The position numbers and the translations under genes are program-made. The notes under the pieces were generated by a model that was given only the letters and a program-made list of their open reading frames with translations, was not told the origin of the DNA and searched no databases. A stretch of 40,897 nucleotides of DNA from Clostridiales bacterium (GTDB lineage Bacteria; Bacillota; Clostridia; Lachnospirales; Lachnospiraceae): positions 1-40,897 of the forward strand of contig DUNZ01000113.1 of the NCBI GenBank assembly GCA_012839085.1. The letters are read 5' to 3'. This document shows, one piece after another, positions 18,637-26,950 of the stretch; the first letter of the stretch is position 1, and each line of letters opens with the position of its first letter.

Positions 18637-19566
18637 TTAAATTAGTAATTCCGCCACAATCATAACAAGAGGAATGGTAATAACCGATAGTACCGTGGTG
18701 ACTGCAAACATTTCAGACGCATATAAATAATTCTTTTTATAGCGGATGGAAAAAAGATTAATTGTAGCACCGGTTGGACAGGCTGCCGCTAACACTGAAG
18801 TCAATAAAACTTCTCTTGATAAATCGAATAGACTAAAGATTAGCAACATGACCACCGGTATAAAAATCAATTTTAAAAATGAGATGTAGTAAATTCTTAA
18901 TTTCCCAAGCAATTTAACAAGATTGGCCTGAGCAATGGTAACCCCGGCTACCATCATGGCCAAAGGTGTGTTCATATTTCCAATGTAACTCATGGCTTCC
19001 ACTAGGGTTTCTGGCAACTGAATTCTTAGAACAAATAATAAAAACCCAGAAATAGTGGCAATGACTGAAGGGGACACAAAAGCCTGGACAATTGTCCTCC
19101 GATCCTTTTTTCCTGAGACAGATATCACGCCATGGGTCCATACAAAAAGATTAAAGATAGTCATATAGGCTGTTATATAAAATACCCCTTCACTTCCAAA
19201 AATTCCGTTCACTAAGGGAATCCCAATAAATCCACAGTTTGAATAAATTACAGCAAACCGTTCCAATACCCCGTCTTCTGGTTTATCTTTCTTTCTGATG
19301 ATTCGTTTGGCTATGATAATTGCTAAAACATGAGTTATGGTGGCTAAAAGTAAGGATATGAGCAAACCTTGTAGCAGCGTATCTTCAAACTCCCTTTGAT
19401 AAGAAAGGAAAATCACCAATGGATTCACCAGCATGAGAACCAAATCCGAAAGATATTTGTTCATTTCTTTATTAATCAATTTTATTTTATAACATATCGA
19501 TCCCACAATCATAATAAAAAGCATAATTAAAATCTGATTAAATACAGTAACTGCTGTTGTTGTCAT
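18637..19566 (-). CDS. AEC-family (auxin efflux carrier-like) transporter
   Basis: The 309-aa protein is an integral membrane protein with about ten helices in two halves, including NPLVIFLSYQ, SNCGFIGIPLVNG and AACPTGATINLFS, phrases typical of AEC carriers. Bacterial members transport malate, malonate or other small organic acids; the substrate here is not evident. It stands alone, divergent from the mntP riboswitch region, with 177 bases downstream before the DegV gene. That downstream spacer holds only a loose ATGATTC/GAATCAT inverted repeat. Confidence 0.88.
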   Translation of the reverse strand: MTTTAVTVFNQILIMLFIMIVGSICYKIKLINKEMNKYLSDLVLMLVNPLVIFLSYQREFEDTLLQGLLISLLLATITHVLAIIIAKRIIRKKDKPEDGVLERFAVIYSNCGFIGIPLVNGIFGSEGVFYITAYMTIFNLFVWTHGVISVSGKKDRRTIVQAFVSPSVIATISGFLLFVLRIQLPETLVEAMSYIGNMNTPLAMMVAGVTIAQANLVKLLGKLRIYYISFLKLIFIPVVMLLIFSLFDLSREVLLTSVLAAACPTGATINLFSIRYKKNYLYASEMFAVTTVLSVITIPLVMIVAELLI

Positions 19567-19705
19567 CTTGTCACTTCTCCTCTTTTTATGTAATAAGACT
19601 CCAGTTTATTATGCACTTATTTGTATCTCTTATCAAGTGGAAGTTTTCATTGCCAAAAAGCCTTGATTATATTAATTTATCATGGTAGAATTTAGACAAT
19701 CAAGA

Positions 19706-19734
19706 TTGAACTAAAATTTTTAAAAAACTATTTT
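19706..19734 (+). promoter_or_regulatory. Promoter of the mntP riboswitch transcript
   Basis: TTGAAC (19706-19711), a 17-base AT-rich spacer and TATTTT (19729-19734) are placed about 25 bases before the aptamer's first stem. Confidence 0.5.
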
Positions 19735-19758
19735 TATTGCATAGTTAAATGGTAATTA

Positions 19759-19860
19759 ATGAGGGAGTAGTTTGCATACATTATTGTATATTGTATGTGG
19801 CAAGTCAACATAATGATTCCATCTTCCGGAGTCTGGCTTTCCTTAATGAACGAGACTCAT
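19759..19860 (+). ncRNA. yybP-ykoY manganese riboswitch aptamer
   Basis: The conserved blocks of the yybP-ykoY class are present in order: GAGGGAGTAG at the 5' side, AAGTCAACATA in the middle, and CTTAATGAACGAGACTC at the 3' side. The outer stem P1 pairs ATGAG (19759-19763) with CTCAT (19856-19860). The class binds Mn2+ and usually switches on export genes. The downstream gene is mntP, a classic target, which strongly supports the call. Confidence 0.92.
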
Positions 19861-19897
19861 GTATGGTACTTAACGCCCATACATGAGTTTTATCTTT
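19855..19897 (+). terminator. Riboswitch expression-platform terminator
   Basis: ACTCATGTATGG/CCATACATGAGT form a perfect 12-bp stem followed by TTTATCTTT. The CTCAT used by aptamer stem P1 is part of the 5' arm, so P1 and the terminator exclude each other: Mn2+ binding should hold P1, prevent termination and switch mntP on. Confidence 0.85.
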
Positions 19898-19947
19898 GTA
19901 AATGGTTAATACCATACTGCAATACAAATAGCAGAAAGGAAAACAAG

Positions 19948-20511
19948 ATGGATTTTTTTACAATAGTACTTCTAGCCCTTTGTTTAGCTTCCGATGCTTT
20001 TGCAGTTTCCATCACCAACGGAATGTGTAGCTGTTATATCAATAAGAAAAACGCTCTTGCAACAGCCCTAACCTTTGGATTTTTCCAAGCCCTTATGCCT
20101 CTTCTTGGTTTTATTCTGGGTCAGTCTTTTACAGACCTTGTAGGTCGTTTCCAGCATTGGATCGCATTGTTTTTACTGGGTGCCATCGGAATTAACCTGA
20201 TTGTAGAGGCAATAAAAGAAGGCAAGAACCCAGAAGAAATCAATTGCAGTAAGAATGTATTCACTATAAAAAATCTAGTCCTACAAGGCATAGCAACCAG
20301 TATTGATGCCCTAGCAGCTGGAGTTAGTCTAGCAGTGATGGATATTAACATTTTATACGCCACTGGCCTTATAGGTATCATTACCTTCCTTTGTTGTGCC
20401 ATTGGAATCTATATTGGCAAGAAATTTGGTAACCTCTTAGGTGTCAGAGCCAGATTGGTCGGAGGCTTAATTCTTATAATCATTGGTTTAAAAATATTTA
20501 TTGAGCATTAA
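19948..20511 (+). CDS. mntP: Manganese efflux pump MntP
   Basis: From ATG 19948 (AGAAAGGA upstream) the protein has 187 aa and six predicted helices. LCLASDAFAVSITNGM and IATSIDALAAGVSLAVMD are the paired motifs of MntP, each with a membrane-embedded Asp. It exports Mn2+. The track's longer start at 19795 reads through the riboswitch and is wrong. The riboswitch and terminator upstream give metal-dependent control. The small gap after it (20512-20614) shows no clear terminator, so some read-through to the GNAT gene is possible. Confidence 0.95.
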   Translation: MDFFTIVLLALCLASDAFAVSITNGMCSCYINKKNALATALTFGFFQALMPLLGFILGQSFTDLVGRFQHWIALFLLGAIGINLIVEAIKEGKNPEEINCSKNVFTIKNLVLQGIATSIDALAAGVSLAVMDINILYATGLIGIITFLCCAIGIYIGKKFGNLLGVRARLVGGLILIIIGLKIFIEH

Positions 20512-20614
20512 ATAGCTATATAATTGAGGTCATAAGCGAAACCTATCCTTAAACCTTGATATGAAATCATACTTTCACGAAAGGTTTACAGTTATCACAG
20601 AAAGGAGAACTGAT

Positions 20615-21286
20615 ATGAGCTTTGAACAATGCTTTATTCAACTTCCAAAAATAGAAACCAGTCGATTGCTTCTTCGTCAGATTACGGAGAGTCCTGAGGA
20701 TGGTAGAGATAGTTTGGAGTTTATCAACGATTACAGTGTCTACCGTTTTTGGGGTGTATACGATGAGGCAAATGATACCAATGGACGTCGAAGACCCAAG
20801 AAGAAAATTAAATTAGACTACCATTATAAGGCTACCATGAAGGAGTATAAAGCAAAAAGGGAATTAACCTGGTTAATGGAGTTAAAGGAAACCGGAAAAA
20901 TCATTGGAGAAATTGTTTTATATGATTTTAGATTAAATAAACAAGCTGATATTGGATATCGAATTAATAAAGACTATTGGGGACTAGGATTTGCTCCTGA
21001 GGCAGGACAAGCTGTTCTTAAATTTGCCTTTGAGGTTATGGATTTAGGGCGGCTTCAAATCAGATGTTTTACCAATAATAATGGCTCCATTCGAGTTGCC
21101 CAAAAGCTAGGATTTGTACAAGAAGGACTTATTCGAAAAGGCGCTATCATCAATGTAATTACGGATTATTATATCTTTGGTAAATTAAAAGAAGAATATC
21201 AAGACTCTCCTATACCTGATTCCCAAGCAAAGATCATTCTTCCAGAGGCTTGGAACGAAACGATTATAGAGGATTCTAATAGCTAA
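20615..21286 (+). CDS. GNAT acetyltransferase, RimJ/RimL-like
   Basis: ATG 20615 follows AAAGGAG with good spacing, giving 223 aa; the 54 extra bases of the track start are unsupported. The fold begins with ETSRLLLRQITES and continues through IGEIVLYDF, DIGYRINKDYWGLGFAPEAG (acetyl-CoA loop) and VAQKLGFVQEGLIRKG. This is the Acetyltransf_3 subgroup that modifies protein N-termini or small amines; the substrate is unknown. A lysine/arginine-rich insertion (RRRPKKKIK) lies near residue 50. It is on the plus strand between mntP and a Cof-type phosphatase, with no obvious functional tie. Confidence 0.9.
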   Translation: MSFEQCFIQLPKIETSRLLLRQITESPEDGRDSLEFINDYSVYRFWGVYDEANDTNGRRRPKKKIKLDYHYKATMKEYKAKRELTWLMELKETGKIIGEIVLYDFRLNKQADIGYRINKDYWGLGFAPEAGQAVLKFAFEVMDLGRLQIRCFTNNNGSIRVAQKLGFVQEGLIRKGAIINVITDYYIFGKLKEEYQDSPIPDSQAKIILPEAWNETIIEDSNS

Positions 21287-21399
21287 TCATCACAGTGTAT
21301 CTCCTTGTCAAAATTCATAGATATAAAATTAATTTGAGTAATTAAAAAACAAGGAATAAAGATATGAGGAGTATGATAGGGAAAATATGAGGGATTAAT

Positions 21400-22227
21400 A
21401 TGAAAACACTTTTTATCTCCGATTTGGATGGAACCTTACTTCAACCGGATGCAAAACTATCTCAGTATACAATAAACACGATTAATCAGCTAATCGACAA
21501 GGGAATGTTGTTTACCGTTGCTACGGCCCGGTCGGAGGCTTCCATTAAACATATATTAAAAGACTTGAAAATTACCGTTCCTCTTATTTTAATGAACGGA
21601 GTCTGTACCTATGACTTTGTTAAGCAAAAATATATTAAAATTGAAACTCTTCCAGAAGAAAGCCTTCGAATATTATTGGATATGATTAAAAAATTTAATT
21701 TACAGGGTTTTATCTACACCATTAAGGATGGAGTTTTGGCAACATATTATCAGAAATTGAACTCACAACCCTTAAAATCCTTTTATGAGGAACGAGTAAA
21801 TTTATACAAGAAAGCCTTTTATCAAGTAGAAGATTTCGAGCTTTTAAAGAAGGAACCCATCATTTACTTTACCCTAATGGATCATAAAGAAAAGCTTCTA
21901 GGGGTATACCAATATTTATCTAAAGTTGCAAACTTAAATTGTACCTTTTACAAGGATAATTATTCTCCAGATTATTGGTATTTAGAGGTTTTTAGTAAAT
22001 ATGCTTCTAAGTTCTACGGTACCCAGTACCTCCGCTCCTATCTAGGGGTTGACTCTGTGGTGGCTTTTGGAGATAATTTAAATGATCTGGCTTTATTTGA
22101 AGCCAGTGATATAAAAATTGCAGTATCCAATGGAGCCCATGAGCTTAAAAAGAAAGCGACTCATATCATTGGTAAAAATACGGAAGATGCCGTAGCCAAT
22201 TGGTTATTAGAGAATGCCAATTTATAA
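21400..22227 (+). CDS. Cof-type HAD-IIB sugar-phosphate phosphatase
   Basis: The 275-aa protein shows HAD motif I as FISDLDGTLL, motif II near VATARSE, and motif III/IV VAFGDNLNDLALFEASD, with a C2B cap in between. Cof-like enzymes dephosphorylate sugar phosphates or flavin precursors with broad specificity. No operon partner indicates the natural substrate. The ATG at 21400 follows GAGGGATTA. The next gene (aldo/keto reductase) begins 61 bases later on the same strand, so co-transcription is plausible. Confidence 0.92.
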   Translation: MKTLFISDLDGTLLQPDAKLSQYTINTINQLIDKGMLFTVATARSEASIKHILKDLKITVPLILMNGVCTYDFVKQKYIKIETLPEESLRILLDMIKKFNLQGFIYTIKDGVLATYYQKLNSQPLKSFYEERVNLYKKAFYQVEDFELLKKEPIIYFTLMDHKEKLLGVYQYLSKVANLNCTFYKDNYSPDYWYLEVFSKYASKFYGTQYLRSYLGVDSVVAFGDNLNDLALFEASDIKIAVSNGAHELKKKATHIIGKNTEDAVANWLLENANL

Positions 22228-22288
22228 GCTGGGCATAATAATGGAAACATATTAAATATCTTTTCCACATTTGGAAGGAGGAAGACAT

Positions 22289-23137
22289 ATGAACAGTATC
22301 AGGGATTCTTATGTATTAATGAATGGGGTCAAAATCCCTTGCGTAGGTTTTGGTACCTGGCAACAGCCAAACAATCAGAAAACCGTAGATATTATAAAGA
22401 CCGCAATCGACTGCGGTTACCGACATATCGATACTGCATACGGCTATGGCAATGAGGAATCAGTAGGTAAAGCTGTCCGTGAATGTGGATTGAAAAGAAG
22501 TGAGATTTTTGTCACCAGTAAGCTTGCCAATCCAGATCATGGTTATGAAAGAACCATGGCTGAGTTTGAAAAAACCATGACAAATTTAGATATTGAATAT
22601 CTAGATTTGTACCTAATTCATTGGCCAAGACCCTTAGCTTTTCGTGACAATTGGAAGGAAGTCAATGAAGGTACTTGGAAAGCTTTTGAAGAATTATATG
22701 AGGCCGGAAAGATTAAAGCCATTGGTGTAAGCAACTTTTTAGAGCACCATATGGATGCTCTTTTGGAAACCGCCAAGGTAGCTCCTATGGTAAATCAATT
22801 GGAATTACACCCTCAATATGTCCAAAGAGAAGCGGTTAACTACTGCAAAGACCATAGAATGATTGTAGAGGCCTGGAGTCCCTTAATTAAAGGTAGAATG
22901 GAACACCCGACACTCCTTCGGATTGCAAAAAAATACGGAAAGTCAGTTGCTCAAATTTTACTTAGATGGAGTCTTCAACATGGATTTCTTCCACTACCAA
23001 AGGCTTCTTCTAGAGAACGTATGCTGGAAAATGCAGATATCTTTGATTTCGAGATATCGCAAGAGGATATTGAGGCTATGAAGGAATTAGAGGCTCTTGG
23101 ACGAACCGGAGCTCACCCCGATACTGCAGATTTCTAA
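22289..23137 (+). CDS. Aldo/keto reductase (AKR5-like)
   Basis: ATG 22289 has AAGGAGG upstream, giving 282 aa. The catalytic tetrad is visible: Asp and Tyr in RHIDTAYGYGNE, Lys in VTSKLANPDHG and His in LYLIHWPRP. IGVSNF and the C-terminal LPKASSRERMLENADIFDF are the usual NADPH-binding phrases. It reduces aldehydes or ketones; 2,5-diketogluconate reductase and methylglyoxal reductase are typical annotations, but the substrate is not determined. A 15-bp tandem array and a strong terminator follow directly. Confidence 0.93.
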   Translation: MNSIRDSYVLMNGVKIPCVGFGTWQQPNNQKTVDIIKTAIDCGYRHIDTAYGYGNEESVGKAVRECGLKRSEIFVTSKLANPDHGYERTMAEFEKTMTNLDIEYLDLYLIHWPRPLAFRDNWKEVNEGTWKAFEELYEAGKIKAIGVSNFLEHHMDALLETAKVAPMVNQLELHPQYVQREAVNYCKDHRMIVEAWSPLIKGRMEHPTLLRIAKKYGKSVAQILLRWSLQHGFLPLPKASSRERMLENADIFDFEISQEDIEAMKELEALGRTGAHPDTADF

Positions 23138-23161
23138 TGTCGAAATGATACTTAACAGAAG

Positions 23162-23250
23162 TGATATTTCTATAAACGATTTTTCTATAAAATGATTTTG
23201 CTATTACGATCTTTGCTATAACAATCTTTGCTAAAACAATCTTTGCTATC
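23162..23250. repeat. 15-bp intergenic tandem repeat array
   Basis: One 14-base and five 15-base units run head to tail, with consensus close to ACGATCTTTGCTATA; the last two copies are the most alike. The array fills the gap between the aldo/keto reductase and its terminator. The minus-strand ORF at 23076 merely translates it as AKIVIAKIVIAK and is not a gene. Confidence 0.85.
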
Positions 23251-23252
23251 CC

Positions 23253-23279
23253 AAAAAGCGCTCCTACAGAGCGCTTTTT
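23253..23279. terminator. Bidirectional terminator between aldo/keto reductase and asnA
   Basis: AAAAAGCGCTC/GAGCGCTTTTT is a perfect 11-bp stem with a 5-base loop and T-runs on both strands. It serves two convergent genes. Confidence 0.92.
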
Positions 23280-23323
23280 ATATTTACTAGACATCTAGAG
23301 ATGTTTTCAAATGATATAAAATT

Positions 23324-24331
23324 TTATAAAAGTGGCAATCCTCTCTTTTCTGCTTCTTCTAACACATCATCCGGCCATACGGAGCATTGCACTTCACCGA
23401 TATGAGCTTTTCGCAGATAGAACATACAAATTCTAGATTGACCAATTCCACCTCCTACGGTATAAGGAAGTTCTTTATTTAAAACTGCTTTCTGGAAAGG
23501 TAGGTTGGCACGATCCATGCAATTACTTATTTGCAATTGCTCCATAAGGGAGTCTTCATCAACCCGGATACCCATAGAAGATAATTCCAATGAAATATCC
23601 AACAATGGATAATATACGATAATATCACCATTCAGATTCCAATCATCATAGTCTGGCGCTCTTCCATCATGTGGTTCCCCTGACTTTAAGACTCCACCAA
23701 TTTGCATGATAAATACAGCTCCATGCTCCTTTGCAATCTCATGCTCCCTCTCTTTTGATGATAGGTTTGGATATTTGTCTTCTAGTTCTTGCGAGGATAT
23801 AAATGTAATTTCTTCCGGAAGAATTTCCCCTACATAATCATATATCCCTGAAATATACTTTTCCGTATTCTTAATGGCACGATAAACCTTGCGAACAATG
23901 GATTTTAATGTTTCCTCATTACGTTCGGATTTATCGATAATTTTTTCCCAGTCCCATTGATCCACAAAAAGAGAATGGATATTATCTGTATCTTCATCCC
24001 TACGAATTGCATTCATGTCCGTATAGAGCCCTTCACCATGAGAAAAACCATAGCGTTTTAAAGCTTGTCTTTTCCATTTTGCTAGGGAATGTACAATTTC
24101 AACTACAGCTTCATTTTGTTCTCTAATACCAAAGCTTACTGGTCGCTCCACCCCATTTAGATTATCATTAAGCCCCGTTTCAGGTTTTACAAATAAGGGG
24201 GCAGAAACTCTGACTAAATTTAATTGTTTCGCTAATTCCCTTTCAAAATAATCTTTTACATATTTAATTCCAATCTCTGTTTCTTTAATGTCAATTGCTG
24301 GCTGATAGCCCTCAGGGATAACTAAGTTCAT
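23324..24331 (-). CDS. asnA: Aspartate-ammonia ligase (asparagine synthetase A)
   Basis: ATG 24331 follows GGGAGG, giving 335 aa, the normal AsnA length. The class-II tRNA-synthetase-like fold shows FVKPETGLNDNLNGVERPV, GLYTDMNAIRRDED, SLFVDQWDWEK, PDYDDWNLNGDI and VGGGIGQSRICM. It makes asparagine from aspartate, ammonia and ATP. In Firmicutes asnA is often under a T-box, but I see no GGGTGGTACCGCG-type sequence in the leader. It is a single-gene unit convergent with the aldo/keto reductase. Confidence 0.97.
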   Translation of the reverse strand: MNLVIPEGYQPAIDIKETEIGIKYVKDYFERELAKQLNLVRVSAPLFVKPETGLNDNLNGVERPVSFGIREQNEAVVEIVHSLAKWKRQALKRYGFSHGEGLYTDMNAIRRDEDTDNIHSLFVDQWDWEKIIDKSERNEETLKSIVRKVYRAIKNTEKYISGIYDYVGEILPEEITFISSQELEDKYPNLSSKEREHEIAKEHGAVFIMQIGGVLKSGEPHDGRAPDYDDWNLNGDIIVYYPLLDISLELSSMGIRVDEDSLMEQLQISNCMDRANLPFQKAVLNKELPYTVGGGIGQSRICMFYLRKAHIGEVQCSVWPDDVLEEAEKRGLPLL

Positions 24332-24699
24332 TATCCAACCTCCCATTCATATCGTATCTTCAAGTTTTTATAATGTCATGAGCAAAATGCCTTCATGATA
24401 CTGTTACTCAATCGGAAACTTCAAGCAAGCCCCGGTTTTTCATTCCCTTTTCATCAAATCTAAATAAATACTTAGCATTTACTACTTTCTTTAATTAAAT
24501 AGGATTTTCTCTGAATGAAATGTATGTAGCACATTTTACATTCATATTAATTTTTTGTCAACAATGTACTTTATTTCAAATACACTAATCTCCTATACTC
24601 TTGTTAAAGGAATGTTTCCAAATACACTATATCCAAATATACTATTTCCAAATATACTAATATACTAGGTTCTTATTCCAATCGCTGATAATTAATTAA
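24332..24699. other. asnA upstream spacer, includes a short 15-bp repeat array
   Basis: This 368-base AT-rich gap holds the asnA promoter region (minus strand) and the 3' flank of the small unknown gene. A TCATGA..TCATGA hairpin lies near 24380-24402. No T-box and no ORF with a ribosome site are seen. Confidence 0.5.
24617..24661. repeat. 15-bp tandem repeat, three copies
   Basis: Three adjacent 15-base units with consensus TCCAAATATACTATT are followed by a partial copy. A diverged unit may also lie near 24576. Confidence 0.8.
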
Positions 24700-25020
24700 T
24701 TAATTATTTTGATTTCTTTTTAATTCGTAAATATCATTATAAACCATCATCATAATCTGGAAGACTTCCTCACTGATTAGTCCTCTTTGGAAGGAATACT
24801 CAACCAAAAAGCAAGTGTATGCAACAAATTTAAAATGTCGGAATATCAATTCATAATTTTCTGCTTCATAATATTTCTTAATTATATTCCAACTATAATC
24901 CGTAAGCTCTTTAACCTCTTGATCGGATTGATTGTTTAAAAGTTCTCTCATTTCATCAATTTTGGTTTCTACAAACAAACCCTTTAAATCCGCATCCAAT
25001 TGAGCTAATTCTTCATTCAT
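24700..25020 (-). CDS. Small acidic helical protein, unknown
   Basis: The 106-aa ORF has a strong CAGGAGGA ribosome site eight bases before its ATG, which argues that it is real. I do not recognise the family. It is predicted to be mostly helical, acidic at the N-terminus (DADLKGLFVETKIDEMREL), with an aromatic middle (IFRHFKFVAYTCFLVEYSF) and no signal peptide or membrane anchor. It stands alone between asnA (same strand, 368 bases downstream) and the divergent amidase. Nothing in the context assigns a function. Confidence 0.65.
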   Translation of the reverse strand: MNEELAQLDADLKGLFVETKIDEMRELLNNQSDQEVKELTDYSWNIIKKYYEAENYELIFRHFKFVAYTCFLVEYSFQRGLISEEVFQIMMMVYNDIYELKRNQNN

Positions 25021-25211
25021 TGATTTTTCCTCCTGTTTTAACCTTATCTTTTATTCTTTGTATAACAAATTACAATATGCATTGTTTCACATTTTACCAT
25101 AGGTAGCAAAGAAGGCACAAGGAAAAGAAAAAGAAATCCACAGAAGCCTTTGGTAACAACTAGTTAATACACGAATATGATATTATAGTATGATGGAAAG
25201 GAAGTGTTTCT

Positions 25212-25787
25212 TTGGCTATCAGGATTTTTATAGATCAAGGTCACAATCCTGTTGGCTACCCGAATGCTGGGGCTGTAGGAAACGGTGTGTTTGAATCGGA
25301 TGTTAATTTTCAGGTAGGTATCTACCTTGGAAATTTATTAGATAATGATCCAAGATTTGAAGTGCGTTTGTCTAGACCTACTGCTACCACGGTATTGGGT
25401 ACCAATAATGCAACAAGCCTGGCAACTAGGGTACAAATGGCAAATTCATGGCCTGCCAATTATTTTATCAGTCTCCACTGTAATTCAAATCCGAACCCTG
25501 CAATCAACGGAACGGAAATTTATTTATACCAGTATGGTACTCAAGCGAACTGGATGGCACAGCATATCATGACTTCCATTGTTCAACGAGTAGGGATGAA
25601 AAATAATGGGATTAGGCTGAATCCAACCTTATATGTACTTAGAAGGACTACCATGCCTTCTTTATTAATAGAATTGGGCTATTTATCCAATCCTTCCGAT
25701 GCACAAAAACTAAGAGATAATCAATATCAATTTGCCTATGCCATCTATATTGGTATTTTAAATTATTTTGGATTTGCACCTGTTTGA
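25212..25787 (+). CDS. N-acetylmuramoyl-L-alanine amidase (Amidase_3) without signal peptide
   Basis: The 191-aa protein starts at TTG 25212 behind GGAAAGGAAG and consists of the catalytic domain alone. The zinc ligands are visible: H11 in DQGHNP, E28, and H89 in SLHCNSN; the catalytic Glu is E154 in LIELGYLSN. It cuts the bond between muramic acid and the stem peptide. There is no signal peptide, membrane anchor or cell-wall-binding repeat. In Bacillus, CwlC-type amidases without a signal peptide act in mother-cell lysis late in sporulation; a similar role is possible but inferred. A strong terminator follows. Confidence 0.9.
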   Translation: MAIRIFIDQGHNPVGYPNAGAVGNGVFESDVNFQVGIYLGNLLDNDPRFEVRLSRPTATTVLGTNNATSLATRVQMANSWPANYFISLHCNSNPNPAINGTEIYLYQYGTQANWMAQHIMTSIVQRVGMKNNGIRLNPTLYVLRRTTMPSLLIELGYLSNPSDAQKLRDNQYQFAYAIYIGILNYFGFAPV

Positions 25788-25861
25788 TTCCTTGATATGG
25801 GTGAAGCTCTAGCAGATAATAAGCTGTTATTGGAAGCAGAGTTCAATCTTTACATGATGAT

Positions 25862-25912
25862 AAATAGGGATATGCGTTCCACTAGCTTTGGTGGAACATA
25901 TATCCCTATTTT
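25862..25912. terminator. Bidirectional terminator between amidase and rlmH
   Basis: AAATAGGGATAT/ATATCCCTATTT plus inner GTTCCAC/GTGGAAC form a long, nearly perfect stem with a short loop and T-runs on either side. It separates two convergent units. Confidence 0.88.
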
Positions 25913-25914
25913 AC

Positions 25915-26394
25915 TCATTTATGGTAAGGTTGATTATGATTAATCCGATAGGATCGGTAGATCTGCTCCAATAGAATGACCCTCATTAGTTGGTGAGGAA
26001 AGGTCATTTTGGAAAAACTTAATTGATAGTCCGCCCTACTTAAAACCCCTTGTGATAATCCTAGAGAACCACCTATTATAAATGTGATATGACTATTTCC
26101 CTTTATAGCAAGCTCTGATATCTTTGATGCTAACTCCTCTGAGGACAGCATAGCACCTTCAATCGCAAGAGCAATACAATAGCTATCCGGTTTTAAAGCT
26201 TTTAAAATCCGTTCCCCTTCTTTGTTCTTGATGATTTCTTCTAAAGATGTGCTAGCATTGTCCGGAGTCTTCTCATCTGGTAATTCTATGATTTCCATAT
26301 TGCAATATCTACTGAGTCGCTTGGAATATTCTCCAACTGCTTGAACCAGATATTTTTCTTTTAATTTACCCACACAGATTATTGTTATTTTCAT
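25915..26394 (-). CDS. rlmH: 23S rRNA pseudouridine-1915 N3-methyltransferase RlmH
   Basis: The 159-aa protein is full length for RlmH: ITIICVGKLKEKYL at the start, the SAM-binding knot with FIIGGSLGLS, and FSKMTFPHQLMRVILLEQIYRSYRI at the end. It methylates pseudouridine 1915 in helix 69 of 23S rRNA. Its start overlaps the 3' end of the histidine phosphatase gene by 29 bases, suggesting translational coupling. Confidence 0.97.
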   Translation of the reverse strand: MKITIICVGKLKEKYLVQAVGEYSKRLSRYCNMEIIELPDEKTPDNASTSLEEIIKNKEGERILKALKPDSYCIALAIEGAMLSSEELASKISELAIKGNSHITFIIGGSLGLSQGVLSRADYQLSFSKMTFPHQLMRVILLEQIYRSYRINHNQPYHK

Positions 26395-26950
26395 TTATTT
26401 TTTCTTCCTCTATGGCTTCATTGACATACTGATACAGAACGCCATTTTTTACGATTTTCAGCTTTTCTCCTTTAAACCCTCTTTTTCTTAGTTCTTTTTG
26501 AAAATTGTAAATCATAAAACCATGGCAGACAATTAGAATGTTTTCCTTGGACCAATCAATTCGGTCTAGAAAAGCATTAATCCTTCTTCTGGTACCTTCT
26601 ATGGTCTCTGGTTGGCTTTTTGATTTAAAATACCAGGCTAGCCTACCACAGATATGCCATACCTCAAAGGGTAATTTTAAACGTTCCGTATGTATAAAGG
26701 GGGCATTATCCACTTCCCTTAGTAGTTTATCTATTTTTAAATTACCACTATAAACTTCTTTTGCTGTTGTAATCGCCCTGGGTAAATCACTTACATAACA
26801 GATATCCCATTGGATTCCGTACATTTCAACCTTCTTTTTTATTACTTTTGCTTTTTCATATTTTCTAGACCACTGGCGAAACTCGCCGGAAGTCATCATT
26901 TTCTTATGGGGACAATTTACTTTAAAGTGCCTTAGTAATCCAATTCTCAT
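26366..26950 (-). CDS. Histidine phosphatase (phosphoglycerate-mutase-like) family protein
   Basis: ATG 26950 (MRIGLLRHFKV) is preferred over the track start at 26998 since it places the catalytic motif at the N-terminus and has AAGG upstream; length is about 194 aa. The nucleophile motif is LRHF rather than the usual RHG, a known variation. Further phrases are YVSDLPRAITTAKEV (second Arg), the Glu region FEVWHI, and ILIVCHGFMIYNF with the second catalytic His. It likely removes phosphate from a small molecule, but the substrate is unknown. It is co-transcribed with rlmH. Confidence 0.85.
   Translation of the reverse strand: MRIGLLRHFKVNCPHKKMMTSGEFRQWSRKYEKAKVIKKKVEMYGIQWDICYVSDLPRAITTAKEVYSGNLKIDKLLREVDNAPFIHTERLKLPFEVWHICGRLAWYFKSKSQPETIEGTRRRINAFLDRIDWSKENILIVCHGFMIYNFQKELRKRGFKGEKLKIVKNGVLYQYVNEAIEEEKINENNNNLCG

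Noticed and set aside
19795-19947. 51-residue N-terminal extension of MntP in the ORF track
   Set aside because: It reads through the riboswitch and terminator; the ATG at 19948 has a proper ribosome site and a normal MntP N-terminus.
23076-23294. Minus-strand ORF with AKIVIAKIVIAK repeats
   Set aside because: It is the translation of the 15-bp tandem array, spans a terminator, overlaps the aldo/keto reductase end and has no ribosome site.
24332-24480. T-box leader for asnA
   Set aside because: No T-box sequence or antiterminator pairing was found on the minus strand.
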